From assembly GCA_029931535.1 (NCBI GenBank), contig JAQPZY010001029.1, positions 186,001 to 250,000 of the forward strand: a stretch of DNA of 64,000 nt, in the 5' to 3' direction. This document shows, one piece after another, positions 39,901 to 44,513 of this stretch. Origin of the DNA: Margaritifera margaritifera (taxonomy: Eukaryota > Mollusca > Bivalvia > Unionida > Margaritiferidae). A model generated the notes under the pieces. That model ran no database searches, was not told the origin of the DNA, and worked only from the letters and a program-made list of their open reading frames with translations. The stretch's first letter is position 1. Each line of letters begins with the position of its first letter. The translations under genes were made by a program, and so were the position numbers.

Positions 39901-42082
39901 TATTGTACAAGAAAGAAAAAAGGGGGTGATGATGGGCAATTAATCATTTAAATGATGAGTTAACAGTCACTTAAAATTAAATAGTGAGCAGCATAGCAAT
40001 AAATAATACATATCAAATATAGCAGAAACTAAAAAATTTATATTTGCTACATGCCTGTATGGTCCAGATGCGAAGTAATTTTACAAAGCATGGATAGTTT
40101 GATAAGCATACAAAAGCCATGTCTGAATATACATCAGTGTAAAGAACATACATTAAGATACAGCAATCTGTATGTTTTGTCAAAATGTAGCATGACATTT
40201 TTGCAAAATATTGATTGTTTGGTAAGTGTATCACAATCTTTTGAGTTCATTAGATCAATAAATTTGATAGCACTAGGATATCTAATGTACATGTGCATGT
40301 TGGAAATGTAAAGTTTTATAATGTCTGCAGAAAAGGATGTTTAAAAAGAAAACAAAATTCATCACCTAAATCATCCAAGCTATATCTTTCTGCTTCCAAA
40401 TGCAGTGAAGGTAACTACCTGAGTGACATCTAGTGACAATTCAGAAGAGATAACTTGAAAATCATGGATTACAGAAAGGGAATATTGTTAGAGCTATCCA
40501 CAAATACTCCATTTCCACTTTATGTTCTCTAAAGTGACAAAAATGAACAGATTAGTTTTACAAATCTGCGATTGTGATTGGCCTGTTTAGTAGAATTAAA
40601 AATTGTGAGACCTACAAAGAAATGAAAACAATTTTGACACTGTTTTGTCTATTTCATACCTTCTTATTTTTCATACACCATGAATAAATTCAAATAATCA
40701 TTATTTTTGGTATGTGTAACTTTTTTCTTAGTTAAAATTCAGCAAATTTTCAAAAGTAAGAATGAGTTCAAAATTCTGGGTACTTTTTGTTACCTCTAAT
40801 TTTTTGTACTGCCGAAGAAATAATAAAAAGTGCATAAAAAAACTTACATACATTACAGTACTGGTAAAAGTTTGGAGGATTATAATCTCTTGCCAGCTGC
40901 AGCAATGGTGCCAATAGTAGTTTGTAATTTTATTTTCTAGGATTCAAGGTGGGAAAGGGTCGAGGTGTTTTAGCAAGAGATTCACAGGAGGATTTTCCAA
41001 TTCCTGGAAAAATGTTGTCACTATCTGATGCAGGAAAATCAGACACTAAAACAGGGTCTCCAATAAATTTGACTTCAGAAAAGAACCATACACAAGATTC
41101 AACTCCAAAGCCTGGTTTTATAAGTCCTAGTCCTGAGATTGATCAGACGGTAGATTCAGTACCAAAGCCTACTGTTACACTCCCAGCCCCAGTTGTTTGT
41201 TCAGATGATGAGAGGGAATCAGGAGCTGATTATAGTGGCAGTGGTGAAAAATTAATTGAAAGACATTCTGGAAGCAGTCTAATTCGAGCCATTATGCAAC
41301 AAAACAAGTCTGACCTTCCCTCGATGCCCAGCATTGGTAAACGCTTGGAGGATTATAATCTCTTGCCGGCTGGTGCCATGGTGCCAAAGGCAACAAAAAA
41401 GTCTAATAAGAAACAGTCACAAAACACATCAAAGAAAGAGCATTTTGAAAGAAAGCAAGGTGAAACAAAAGGAGCAATTAAAACAAATATAAGAAACTTA
41501 CATTCAAGGAGAGAAGAAAATAAAGAGGAATTGTGGAATTCATCAGATGAGAAAGACTTATCTATGTATTTAGCATCAAAGAATCACAAGAAGGACTCCT
41601 ATGTTTCAAAAGGATTGACAGATGATCAGAAAGTTCCAGATCCAGATGCTGAAGTAAAATGGTCAGATCACTCTACTTCAGTCTCTCTCTTCAACCAAGG
41701 ACTGCATAGTTTGAGGAATGATGTTTCTGATATGAAATGGAAATTACCTCAAAACAGAACTTCTCAAGTGTCTCCTATTGAAGGTCAGATTGGTTCTCAT
41801 TTGGTGCATAAAGCACAAAAGATGCATGCTGGGAATGCTGATAGGAGTTTCAGTATGGAAAAGTCTAGTGATAACAAGTTTTGTAAAGAAGGCTTTTCAC
41901 AGAAATTTCAGCATCCGACATCACCTCACATCTTCCCTTCCCAGCATTCCACAGCGTCAACAGGAAGTTATACCAGAGACCAGAACTTGACAGGAGTTAA
42001 CTCAAATATTAGGCCCATGAGTGCACGCTTTAAACAATTAGAAGAGCTCATTCGCTCACAGAAACAATCTGAAATTAGTTAA
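1675..42082 (+). CDS. EXD1: EXD1-like piRNA biogenesis protein, 3' part of gene (10 exons, 5' end outside window)
   Basis: Spliced gene; exons 1675-1753, 7787-7911, 8595-8686, 13044-13130, 13756-13860, 23375-23455, 24926-25066, 33521-33712, 33833-33998 and 40941-42082. All introns are GT-AG and codon phases join without a stop, giving about 735 residues to TAA. Known of the family: EXD1 is a DEDD-exonuclease-like protein that works as an RNA adaptor with TDRD12/PIWI proteins in germ-line piRNA biogenesis, in cytoplasmic granules. Seen here: the fold blocks GVALEGVEIGRNGK, PDHVFLFDI, HNCRFPSDLL, GIKLVNIFDTQVAD and RPAPQQLL in the right order. The DEDD acids are mostly lost: the DxE pair reads ALE (residues 111-113 of the visible protein), motif II aspartate is proline (170), motif III aspartate is asparagine (258). 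Acceptor phase at 1675 requires an upstream exon, probably carrying the Lsm-like domain. The 380-residue tail makes it longer than I expect for vertebrate EXD1. Transcript ends and expression are not visible. Confidence 0.88.
1754..2940. other. Intron sequence, nothing recognised
   Basis: AT-rich intronic DNA between exon a and the minisatellite. I see no long open frame, no inverted repeat and no RNA gene. Confidence 0.5.
3257..4899 (+). mobile_element. pogo/Tigger-like DNA transposon, internally deleted, TA target duplication
   Basis: Termini are inverted: CAGTAAAACCTGTCATGAG at the left and the reverse complement CTCATGACAGGTTTTACTG at the right. They are flanked by TA (3255-3256 and 4900-4901). 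From 4418 a reading frame begins MAEPPMKKKQILTLEERINV, the helix-turn-helix start of pogo/CENP-B-like transposases. Two stop codons then interrupt it (CNIAAT* and KTQI*) and no DDE catalytic domain follows. At 1,643 bp the element is too short to be autonomous. Confidence 0.88.
4418..4595 (+). pseudogene. pogo-type transposase N-terminal (HTH) remnant
   Basis: The ATG opens KKKQILTLEERINVIERSEK, matching the CENP-B N-terminal helix-turn-helix of Tigger/pogo transposases. Within 60 codons there are two in-frame stops. The rest of the transposase is absent from the element. Confidence 0.8.
4976..6180. other. Intron sequence, nothing recognised
   Basis: AT-rich intronic DNA. A 75-codon open frame at 5484-5711 shows no family resemblance and no splice context, so I do not call it. 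Confidence 0.4.
7217..7700 (+). pseudogene. Non-LTR retrotransposon ORF1 remnant (jockey/CR1-type)
   Basis: The frame starting near 7240 reads KGNWPCFLATEFTDKNQRV and LRSGQLL, resembling the ORF1 (nucleic-acid-binding) proteins of molluscan LINEs. It is broken by frameshifts around the A-run at 7372 and after GQLL, continues in other frames and fades near 7700. No reverse transcriptase or A-tail is seen. Assignment rests on recalled similarity, hence the moderate score. Bases 6180-7216 may belong to the same unit but show nothing firm. Confidence 0.5.
7787..7911 (+). CDS. EXD1: EXD1 exon b: linker
   Basis: The acceptor is TTGGATTTCAG and the donor GTAAGT. It adds 41 full codons plus split codons at both ends, including YPPHLERLQIFENQEVL and an acidic end rich in E and N. 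The phase (one base in, one base out) fits the flanking exons exactly. No domain is recognised. Confidence 0.75.
8130..8520 (+). repeat. Dispersed repeat, two ~165 bp units
   Basis: Two units carry TATATTTCCTAAACCCC, then a GATTC..ATACTT..GATGAAT block, then GAAGCTAAGACA and a GGTCAAGG end. The same family recurs at 26375-26520 and 59209-59350. It is noncoding and its origin is unknown. Confidence 0.75.
8595..8686 (+). CDS. EXD1: EXD1 exon c: entry to the exonuclease-like domain
   Basis: The acceptor is CTCTGCAG and the donor GTGAGT. It encodes DMMMGGNDNRKEPQAEW and then FTVLYQMSNLFIEA, an amphipathic segment placed where the first helix of EXD1-type folds precedes motif I. It ends in phase 0; all introns from here to 33833 are also phase 0. 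Confidence 0.8.
9186..9400. repeat. 69-bp tandem duplication and CTGGAAAAAGTATGG repeats
   Basis: A ~54 bp block at 9186-9239 is repeated at 9255-9309. Several CTGGAAAAAGTATGG motifs follow, and related TCTGGAAAA motifs resume at 11191-11225. The intervening DNA includes the element at 9551-11135, so that element probably interrupted this older repeat. Confidence 0.75.
9551..11135. mobile_element. Non-autonomous TA-flanked DNA transposon with CCGTATATACTCG termini
   Basis: The left end CCGTATATACTCGATTATAA pairs with the right end TTATAAGCGAGTATATACGG. TA precedes (9549-9550) and follows (11136-11137). No transposase frame exists in the 1,585 bp. Inside, two related ~140 bp segments begin near 10345 and 10490 (ACTTGGCAC, CGGCTTGATCAAA). 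The TA duplication and size point to the Tc1/mariner-pogo superfamily; the family is not certain. Confidence 0.82.
11930..12530 (+). repeat. Degenerate tandem repeat, ~115 bp unit, 4-5 copies
   Basis: Recurring blocks are TTTCCACATAA, CTAGACC.TGTACCTTGACC, CAAACTTTGTGAATG and GGTCAAAAGGTCAAAGTCAA. It is intronic and noncoding. A further 66-bp duplication (GTCTTAATTCAGTACTTT..) lies at 12830-12960. Bases 11341-11929 show nothing. Confidence 0.75.
13044..13130 (+). CDS. EXD1: EXD1 exon d: degenerate motif I
   Basis: The exon is 87 nt with acceptor ACTCTTCAG and donor GTAAGT, phase 0 on both sides. The product IAYIKRQKVIGVALEGVEI, then GRNGKLLWLQ, is the first beta hairpin of a DEDD exonuclease. 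The catalytic D-x-E of active enzymes reads A-L-E here, so the aspartate is lost and the glutamate is kept. This loss is typical of EXD1 rather than of active Rrp6/WRN-type enzymes. Confidence 0.88.
13756..13860 (+). CDS. EXD1: EXD1 exon e: exonuclease-fold core strand and helix
   Basis: The exon is 105 nt with acceptor TTTCATGTCAG and donor GTATAT, phase 0. It encodes IGTPDHVFLFDILTIG, then a helix ending LKDILENGNILK, the segment between motifs I and II of the DEDD fold (QIAT..vylfDi..L..L...L......K). There is no stop and the match to the family pattern is strong. Confidence 0.88.
13861..15300. other. Intron sequence, nothing firm
   Basis: AT-rich intron. A weak tRNA-like A-box (TTGGTTCAGTGGGCTAG) near 13957 may be an old SINE, but no B-box or tail is convincing. 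A short ACACAC run is at 14742-14754. Confidence 0.4.
16490..16652 (+). mobile_element. tRNA-derived SINE, 5'-truncated, with 12-bp target duplication
   Basis: The body reads GTGGGAAAGCTTGCCAGTAG, GTGGGTCGGTGGTTCTTCC and ACTGGCCGCCATGTATAG, with the tail GGCGTTAAACCCATAAAACC. CAACATTTCATT occurs on both sides (16478-16489 and 16653-16664). The homologous DIRS fragment at 26065-26360 lacks this insert, which confirms the boundaries. The tRNA head is missing. Confidence 0.9.
17758..17997 (-). mobile_element. tRNA-derived SINE, near full length, minus strand, 13-bp target duplication
   Basis: On the minus strand it starts GGAGCCCCAGGTGGCAGAGT with a Leu/Ser-tRNA-like A-box (GTGGCAGAGTGGTCTAAGG). 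It passes the body blocks shared with 16490-16652 and ends in a GTTTAATGCC-complement tail. TTGTCTGAATGGA flanks both sides (17745-17757, 17998-18010). A related SINE sits at the same DIRS site in the copy at 55815-56215. Confidence 0.9.
18790..18970 (+). repeat. ~25 bp minisatellite, about 7 copies
   Basis: Units read CCCATATCTTGCACAACTCG plus ACTAG, with minor variants, starting right after the recombinase remnant of the DIRS element. It may be part of that element's 3' region; no evidence decides this. Confidence 0.88.
19043..20833. mobile_element. Non-autonomous TA-flanked DNA transposon with internal ~190 bp tandem repeats
   Basis: GTATAACGCACAC (19057-19069) and its exact complement GTGTGCGTTATAC (20807-20819) lie near the ends. 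Imperfect terminal homology extends outward to TA on both sides (19041-19042, 20834-20835). Three internal repeats start near 19650, 19840 and 20039 (GATTACC..GAAAAGATCACACTGAG, CTTATTTTCCGAAGAAA). No transposase frame is present. The superfamily (mariner/pogo-like) is inferred from the TA duplication. Confidence 0.75.
20881..21304. mobile_element. Short element with ~52 bp inverted repeats, unclassified
   Basis: The left arm 20881-20932 (AAACCAATTTTTAGAGTAAA..) pairs with the right arm 21253-21304 at roughly 85 percent identity. Between them lie three 28-bp repeats (20951-21034, AAGTCCTCCCCACAGTTACA) and no reading frame of note. The arm's CTTACCTG / CAGATAAG ends recall the DIRS inverted repeat at 52040-52157, so a DIRS terminal remnant is possible but unproven. 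Confidence 0.65.
21337..21450 (+). repeat. 46-bp tandem repeat, about 2.5 copies
   Basis: TCATATATCAACCAGTATTT with TTAACTTCTGTTAATGCAT recurs. A 38-bp pair (GCATTTAAACTGATAAGATG) lies at 23073-23150. The rest of 21450-23374 shows nothing recognisable. Confidence 0.8.
23375..23455 (+). CDS. EXD1: EXD1 exon f: degenerate motif II
   Basis: The exon is 81 nt with acceptor TATTTTCAG and donor GTAAGT, after a 9.5 kb intron packed with repeats. It encodes VLHNCRFPSDLLFHQYGI and KLVNIFDTQ. In active relatives the block reads H-x-x-x-x-D with the catalytic aspartate at the position that is proline here (visible residue 170). The FDTQ strand that follows is fully conserved. Confidence 0.88.
23577..23720 (+). 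mobile_element. tRNA-derived SINE, old copy
   Basis: An A-box-like CATGGCTTAGTTTTTAGCTT and a B-box-like GTTTGAATCTTGG lie about 40 bp apart. They are followed by AGACCAGGCAGGTCAGCCAC and a tail with CACACCAAACTAAACAAA. It resembles the copy at 36190-36382 but is diverged. Target duplication not identified. Confidence 0.6.
24431..24610 (+). repeat. 30-bp minisatellite, six near-perfect copies
   Basis: The unit is TTAAATGGAATCCAAGTCCA plus TGACAGGTTA. The first two copies read AAGTACA. The 30-bp period keeps frames open on both strands, which produces spurious open frames. It sits inside an EXD1 intron. Confidence 0.95.
24823..24920 (+). repeat. ATG/ATT microsatellite abutting an EXD1 splice acceptor
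   Basis: A short GATGATGAT run turns into about 25 ATT/TTA triplets ending in TATTATTATCATCAG at the exon g boundary (24925/24926). It replaces a normal pyrimidine tract. Confidence 0.95.
24926..25066 (+). CDS. EXD1: EXD1 exon g: VADVF segment to mid-domain helices
   Basis: The exon is 141 nt, phase 0, donor GTAAGA. It encodes VADVFVYRTRQNSWPRHVQG, then a helical stretch with LPACLMHYLNL. VAD continues the FDTQ of the previous exon, as in other EXD1/egalitarian-type proteins. Its acceptor is unusual: an ATT microsatellite runs up to within a few bases of the AG (see findings). Confidence 0.86.
26065..26360 (+). mobile_element. DIRS lineage A reverse-transcriptase fragment
   Basis: The fragment aligns in DNA with 16260-16790 once the SINE there is skipped: GTCCCTATGGCTTAATG..GGACAGAGCTGTGTCACAC against TCCCTGTGTCTTCATG..GGACAGATTTGTGTCACA. 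CTTGGATTCCTTGTCAA is common to both. The YLDD block is mutated away. Upstream, an A24 run at 25788-25812 and unassigned DNA to 26064 may belong to it. Confidence 0.72.
26375..26520 (+). repeat. Dispersed repeat (same family as 8130-8520)
   Basis: One unit with ATATTTCCTAAACCCCTTG, GCTGAATCATTATGAGAAT and a TTGGAGTCAAG end. ATGT tetranucleotide repeats follow at 26841-26893. The rest to 27400 is unremarkable intron. Confidence 0.72.
27405..28000 (+). repeat. Tandem array built on GGCTGATCCCAG
   Basis: About 18 occurrences of CTAGGCTGATCCCAGC or TCTGGGCTGATCCCAG, spaced 25-45 bp, arranged as a higher-order ~60 bp dimer (one CTAGG and one CTGGG half). Edge units decay (GCTAGGCCGATCCCCGC at about 27917). 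It adjoins the 3' side of the minus-strand DIRS element and may be its terminal region. Confidence 0.9.
28213..29232 (-). pseudogene. DIRS tyrosine recombinase, frameshifted and with active-site arginines lost
   Basis: The N-terminal SAM-like core-binding part (29232-28960) contains LWCLSVSDNTRSVYRTGIQ. The catalytic part (28842-28213) contains FFGFLQCGEFTVRS, FSGHSFCIGAATTAA and LGQWSSSCYMWYIR. In active enzymes the first block has R in LRCGE (Q here) and the second has R in HSFR (C here). The Tyr in the last block is present. The two parts are in different frames, with a stop right after the first. Confidence 0.85.
29199..30152 (-). CDS. DIRS RT (partial) + RNase H
   Basis: An open frame of 317 codons. 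The catalytic LLDDF box is at residues 7-11, followed by thumb-like sequence with LEYLGIVLDSD and KRELLSLLGHLNFAC. RNase H follows at residues ~165-290 (FYTDATPTGFGGYF, then LVNCDNSATVEIIN and FQARHIPGNANLIGDALSR with the conserved aspartates). It belongs to the element, not the host. The start is artificial because the upstream RT is cut off at about 30165. The frame has survived intact, so this copy is younger than lineage A. Confidence 0.87.
   Translation of the reverse strand: MQHVLHLLDDFLTIDPPDGEPDRTMAILSLVFNKLNVPLSPNKTVGPTTQLEYLGIVLDSDNMEARLPIEKIRRISSVVQSFVHRKLCTKRELLSLLGHLNFACRVIFPGRAFVSYLISLSASVTALHHHVQLNAECRSDLKMLSLFLLEWNGVSFFLNDTVTPAENMQFYTDATPTGFGGYFNGKWFQGNFPPNLVPPGNSASMALFELYPIVLSAVLWGDKWTKKRILVNCDNSATVEIINKGRSKIPLIMKFVRRLIWCAAKGQFVFQARHIPGNANLIGDALSRFQNEKFRRLVPLADKTPAVCPLASELMLF
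30244..30363 (+). repeat. 40-bp tandem repeat, three identical copies
   Basis: The unit contains ATCATGGGGTGCATCCCAGG and GCAAAAAGGTTGTCTCTTAC. There is no divergence between copies, so it is recent or homogenised. Confidence 0.95.
30910..31044. mobile_element. 135-bp MITE-like inverted repeat
   Basis: ACCCAGAGAAGGCACTTTTA at the left (30910) and its complement, TAAAAGTGCCTTCCCTGGGT, at the right end (31044) match at 20 of 21 positions including the adjoining base. The interior is AT-rich. No target duplication is clear. Confidence 0.75.
31811..33235 (+). mobile_element. hAT-like DNA transposon remnant with AGCATACCTGCCA termini
   Basis: AGCATACCTGCCA (31811-31823) and its exact complement (33223-33235) bound 1.4 kb containing the C-terminal hAT transposase segment at 32632-32904. 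The same terminal sequence begins the element at 42560-44513. No 8-bp target duplication is visible at this copy. Being intronic, it is spliced out with the host transcript. Confidence 0.72.
32632..32904 (+). pseudogene. hAT transposase C-terminal dimerisation region
   Basis: The frame reads TPPSIGADTERTFSVLRKIH, then SLNNSTIQSLMRARVNS. This matches the hATC block, in which a conserved SxxxERxFS-type motif precedes the RN/Lxxxx helix. It ends at TGA 32904. Upstream (32454-32630) a second frame (FFTANSWKYEPSVKHAKL) could be the N-terminus of the same protein, with the catalytic middle deleted. Confidence 0.72.
33521..33712 (+). CDS. EXD1: EXD1 exon h: degenerate motif III
   Basis: The exon is 192 nt with acceptor CTATTGACAG and donor GTAAAA, phase 0. 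It begins DDEEVWSRRPAPQQLLEAAA and goes on KNVMYLMELRNVLLEKMLE. RPAPQQLLEAAAKN aligns with the RPL....L.YA..D block of DEDD-Y enzymes, where both the Tyr (Ala here) and the Asp (Asn258) are missing. The end, VDIYLSQVRDA, is a likely C-terminal helix of the fold. Confidence 0.87.
33833..33998 (+). CDS. EXD1: EXD1 exon i: post-domain segment
   Basis: The exon is 166 nt with a T-rich acceptor ending TTTTGGCAG, only 120 bp after exon h, and donor GTATTA. It encodes RMAHLLPVAFQDIKQFMV followed by a polar region ending SRDSFWHTG. It ends one base into a glycine codon completed at 40941. LLPVAFQDIK resembles the short helix after the fold in EXD1 relatives; the rest is unassigned. Confidence 0.82.
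34290..35640 (+). repeat. Degenerate tandem array, ~140 bp unit, about 9 copies
   Basis: Recurring blocks are CACCATCAAATATGGCTGC, TTACTAAAAATAGAAAAAC, GCTCAACAGAATTTGACC and CATCCTGGCATAAAGGGCTT. Copies differ by 15-30 percent. It is in the last EXD1 intron and noncoding. Related ~110 bp units follow at 35720-36060 (AAATTTGGTAGACATGTTTG, TTTTTCAAATTGTT) and again at 59885-60010. Confidence 0.82.
36190..36382 (+). mobile_element. tRNA-derived SINE
   Basis: The A-box-like GTGGTGTCTCAGTGGTTAGC and B-box GTGGGTTTGAATCCTACCAC are followed by ACCAGACCAGCCTGGGTCAC and CCTTGGGCAAGGCACTTTAC. The end is GTAAAGCACCAAACCAAACC. It is the clearest Pol III-type head of this SINE family in the window. It shares the CTTGGG.AAGGCACTTA body with 37925-38105. 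Confidence 0.82.
36480..38170 (+). repeat. Degenerate tandem array, ~200 bp unit, 7-8 copies
   Basis: Blocks are GAAAATTGGTATGTGGATGC, AAGTTACTCAACCATACC, AAACTAGGTCACTGTGACC and TATTTGTTACACCTCCAAT. It is interrupted by unrelated DNA at 37140-37480 and by the SINE at 37925-38105. Confidence 0.82.
37925..38105 (+). mobile_element. tRNA-derived SINE nested in the 200-bp array
   Basis: The head is GAGCCACAGTAGCTCATTGG with the B-box CACTGGTTCAGTACC. The body CCTTGGGAAAGGCACTTAG is shared with 36190-36382, and the tail is GGCCATTAAAACCAAC. AAAATTG occurs on both sides as a short possible target duplication. It splits one unit of the array cleanly. Confidence 0.82.
38320..38480 (+). mobile_element. 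Probable degraded tRNA-derived SINE
   Basis: A B-box-like ACAGGTTCAAATCATG, then CCAGACCGGCCTGAATCAG and a TCTTGACTTCCATTGCC body recall the 36190 SINE. The A-box is eroded. Confidence 0.45.
38530..40860. other. Last intron of EXD1, right part: nothing recognised
   Basis: AT-rich DNA with G and C homopolymer patches (39696-39712, 39752-39772, 39804-39820). No gene-like frame or inverted repeat was found. Confidence 0.5.
40863..40913 (+). pseudogene. Decayed copy of an EXD1 exon j segment inside the adjacent intron
   Basis: The 51 bp GGTAAAAGTTTGGAGG..GGTGCCA match 41336-41386 in the exon with only a few differences. It translates to GKSLEDYNLLPAAAMVPIVV against GKRLEDYNLLPAGAMVPKAT, and the frame closes soon after. 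It looks like the trace of a tandem duplication of coding DNA. Confidence 0.85.
40941..42082 (+). CDS. EXD1: EXD1 exon j: long C-terminal tail and stop
   Basis: The acceptor is TTATTTTCTAG and the exon is open for 379 codons to TAA. The sequence is rich in S, K, D, P, N and Q and probably disordered. It has a repeated STPKPG/SVPKPT pattern near the start, a compact block GKRLEDYNLLPAGAMVPKAT, a lysine-rich patch after it, and ends with a predicted helix SARFKQLEELIRS. Such tails often carry short binding motifs, which is inference here. A decayed second copy of the LEDYNLLPA block sits just upstream in the intron at 40863-40913. That this is a genuine exon is supported by the phase match and its length. 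Confidence 0.88.
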
Positions 42083-42559
42083 TATTATGTATTGTCGATA
42101 ATTTTTTCACCATAAAAATGAAAGAAAAAACAAAGGAAAACTACTAAATGTGACCAGCATTTGTTATATTGTTAAAACTGGGTTCAGTCCAGACTTTTGT
42201 TGTATATGAAAGCATGTAAAATCGAAATGAAAGTTTCTTGATTAGTTTGTTTTACCTCTTTTATACCCTTATGCCAGAAGTTGCAGGGTTCTTTAATTTA
42301 GTGTTGTCCATCCAGGCAGTCAGAAAGGGGTGGGCGGGGCAATGGGAAGGCATTCATTTTGGGTTTCCTGATAAGTTCTAGAGAACAGATTTCAATACAA
42401 CTTGGTTCATTTGTTTTCCTTAGCACAAGAAAAAACCCTATTTATTTTTAGTCAGTTGCTCCAAGATCAAGGTCACTGTTTGCTAAACATTGTTTTTTGT
42501 CTATGTATTTCATTTCCCACCAATGACAGAACTCAAAAAATTTGGTACATTTCTTTCAC
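42083..42559 (+). other. EXD1 3' flank / probable 3' UTR
   Basis: No AATAAA or ATTAAA is present from the stop codon to 42559; the first AATAAA lies at 42894 inside the next element. A repeat related to 57440-58130 (CAAGATCAAGGTCACTG) begins near 42390. The transcript end is therefore undetermined. Confidence 0.4.
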
Positions 42560-44513
42560 ATACCTGCCAACCATTACACTTTTGGCATAATCAATCCGTT
42601 TTTTTTGCACCTAATTATGTCTTACGCTCACCTGTATATGGATTACGCTTATCTGGTATATGATATCCTCGACCCGCCATGGTTTGTGCCCTTAACATGA
42701 ATTTTAACGCTTGCATTATAATATTGTGAGAAAGTTTTAAAATCACCATAAAATGTGTTCAACTATATCTACTTAATTTAGTCATCATTGAAAAATGTTT
42801 ATAAACTATCTAAACTCATTGCGAGCTACTGTTTTTCTGAGCGGGTCAAAATGTGTCTATTTCCGGAAGTTCGTCCATGGTTTGTGCCGCTGAAATAAAG
42901 GCCACGTGACGTAAGATTGGAATGTGACAATTAGGCCAAAGTGTGGAAATAGATCATTTAAAATGTCTCTGTATTTTCTTTAATTGCATTTGTAATATAT
43001 TTCATTCCTTTCGTACACTTATTGACTGCAATAAACCACATAAAAAATGATGCCAAAAGTAAAAAAAAAAAAAAAAAAAAATTGGATGCATTTTTTAATA
43101 ATTTTTTTTCAAGCTATTTCAATATAATTATCATATTTAAAGATACGCTAAACTTTTAAAAGATTTTTTTTTCTACAGGCTATGTCACAACAAAGATTTT
43201 TTCCCCCCTTCATTACAATAATCCAATAAAGAATTTCATACTGCATACTCTTCCATTGGATTTATTTTTTCTAACATGATATAAGAAGTGCATGTTATAG
43301 AAATGAAGTTTTTAAATTGCCTTTGCAATATGAGAAATCTTTGGCGTGGATTTCCTACTAATAAAAAGCTAAAGAAAACTAACATGTGAACAGCGGCCCT
43401 GGCTTGAACAGCTAACACTTATGCTAGGGCCACAAACTTGAAGCAAATATGGCATTAGTAAAATTGGCCGTTTTCATTGCTTTTTTAAAAGTTTGAATTG
43501 TAGTACGTATTTAAATTTCATTTCATCAAATACTTCTTAATCAGCGCTTACTGTCATTGTCAATGAACACTAGTGACCCAGTTGATGACGTCAGGATCTC
43601 AAAACAAGCGCGTGAGGTCGCGAGAAAAATGGCGCACAATTCAAGGATGAGCATGAAGTTAGGAGGTTCAACAACATTAAAAAGAAATAATAATAAAGCA
43701 ATAAAAAGTTATGTTTGTCATTTTTATTATCATCTCTTTAATCCCACACATCATATAAATCTGAGAATATTCTAAAAAAAAAAAGATGACTGCTGTATAA
43801 GAATAATGTAAGAGTACATTTGTTATGGACCTCCGTGTACTTTCCTTATTTTCTATTTATAGCAGCTGTATGTGACCCATTTCCAAGAAAACAGACGGGT
43901 TTCTTCAGCTTAAATTTTTTTCTTTACAGATTCATTATGTTAATATACTGAATATGGTTGTGGACCAGTCTATACTTTTTAAAAAATGGTGACAGATGTT
44001 AAGTGAAACAGGCTTTATCGATATGACTCTCAGATGTTATATATGACTGAAAAATGTTAGAGAAGATGGATCTTTTTAAACTTTAAAACATGTTGGATCA
44101 GAAAAAAGACAAATCAGTAGTGCTTTACAAATTTAGAAAGATTAATATGAGAGGGGTAATACAACACTCTGGTTGAGCACATGGTAATGATCATTGCAGA
44201 ATTTGTAGAGTTGACTTTACGATCACTCTGTGAAAGTTAGACGTGCAGACTAGTTAAAGCAAGTGTTGCATATATATAATTTGCCAGTGTTTTGTGGTTT
44301 GTATTCTGATACTAATTCACCTGGATTTTGCCCATTTGTGACAAGAACTTTAACTAGCTGCAGATCCAGGTTAGTAGCAAAACTAAACGTACATTTTTCA
44401 TACAGTTTATTGTAATTATGGCATTTAATATATAGATTACACTTTTTATGCTCAGATTACACTTTTTTGACACTTAGGTTACGCTTATACCTCTGTAGGG
44501 GTTGGCAGGTATG
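42560..44513. mobile_element. Inverted-repeat element with ATACCTGCCAACC termini, hAT-like
   Basis: ATACCTGCCAACC at the left and GGTTGGCAGGTATG at the right. CTTTCAC occurs directly outside at both ends (42553-42559 and 44514-44520), a 7-8 bp duplication as expected of hAT elements. Subterminal TTACGCT motifs occur at both sides in opposite orientation. No transposase; an A20 run at 43061-43080 lies 25 bp after an AATAAA. The 72-codon frame at 43557 is not recognised. Confidence 0.78.

Noticed and set aside
43557..43775. 72-codon frame with DPVDDVRISKQAREVARKMA as a host gene
   Set aside because: Lies inside an inverted-repeat element; no homology recognised and no promoter or splice support.
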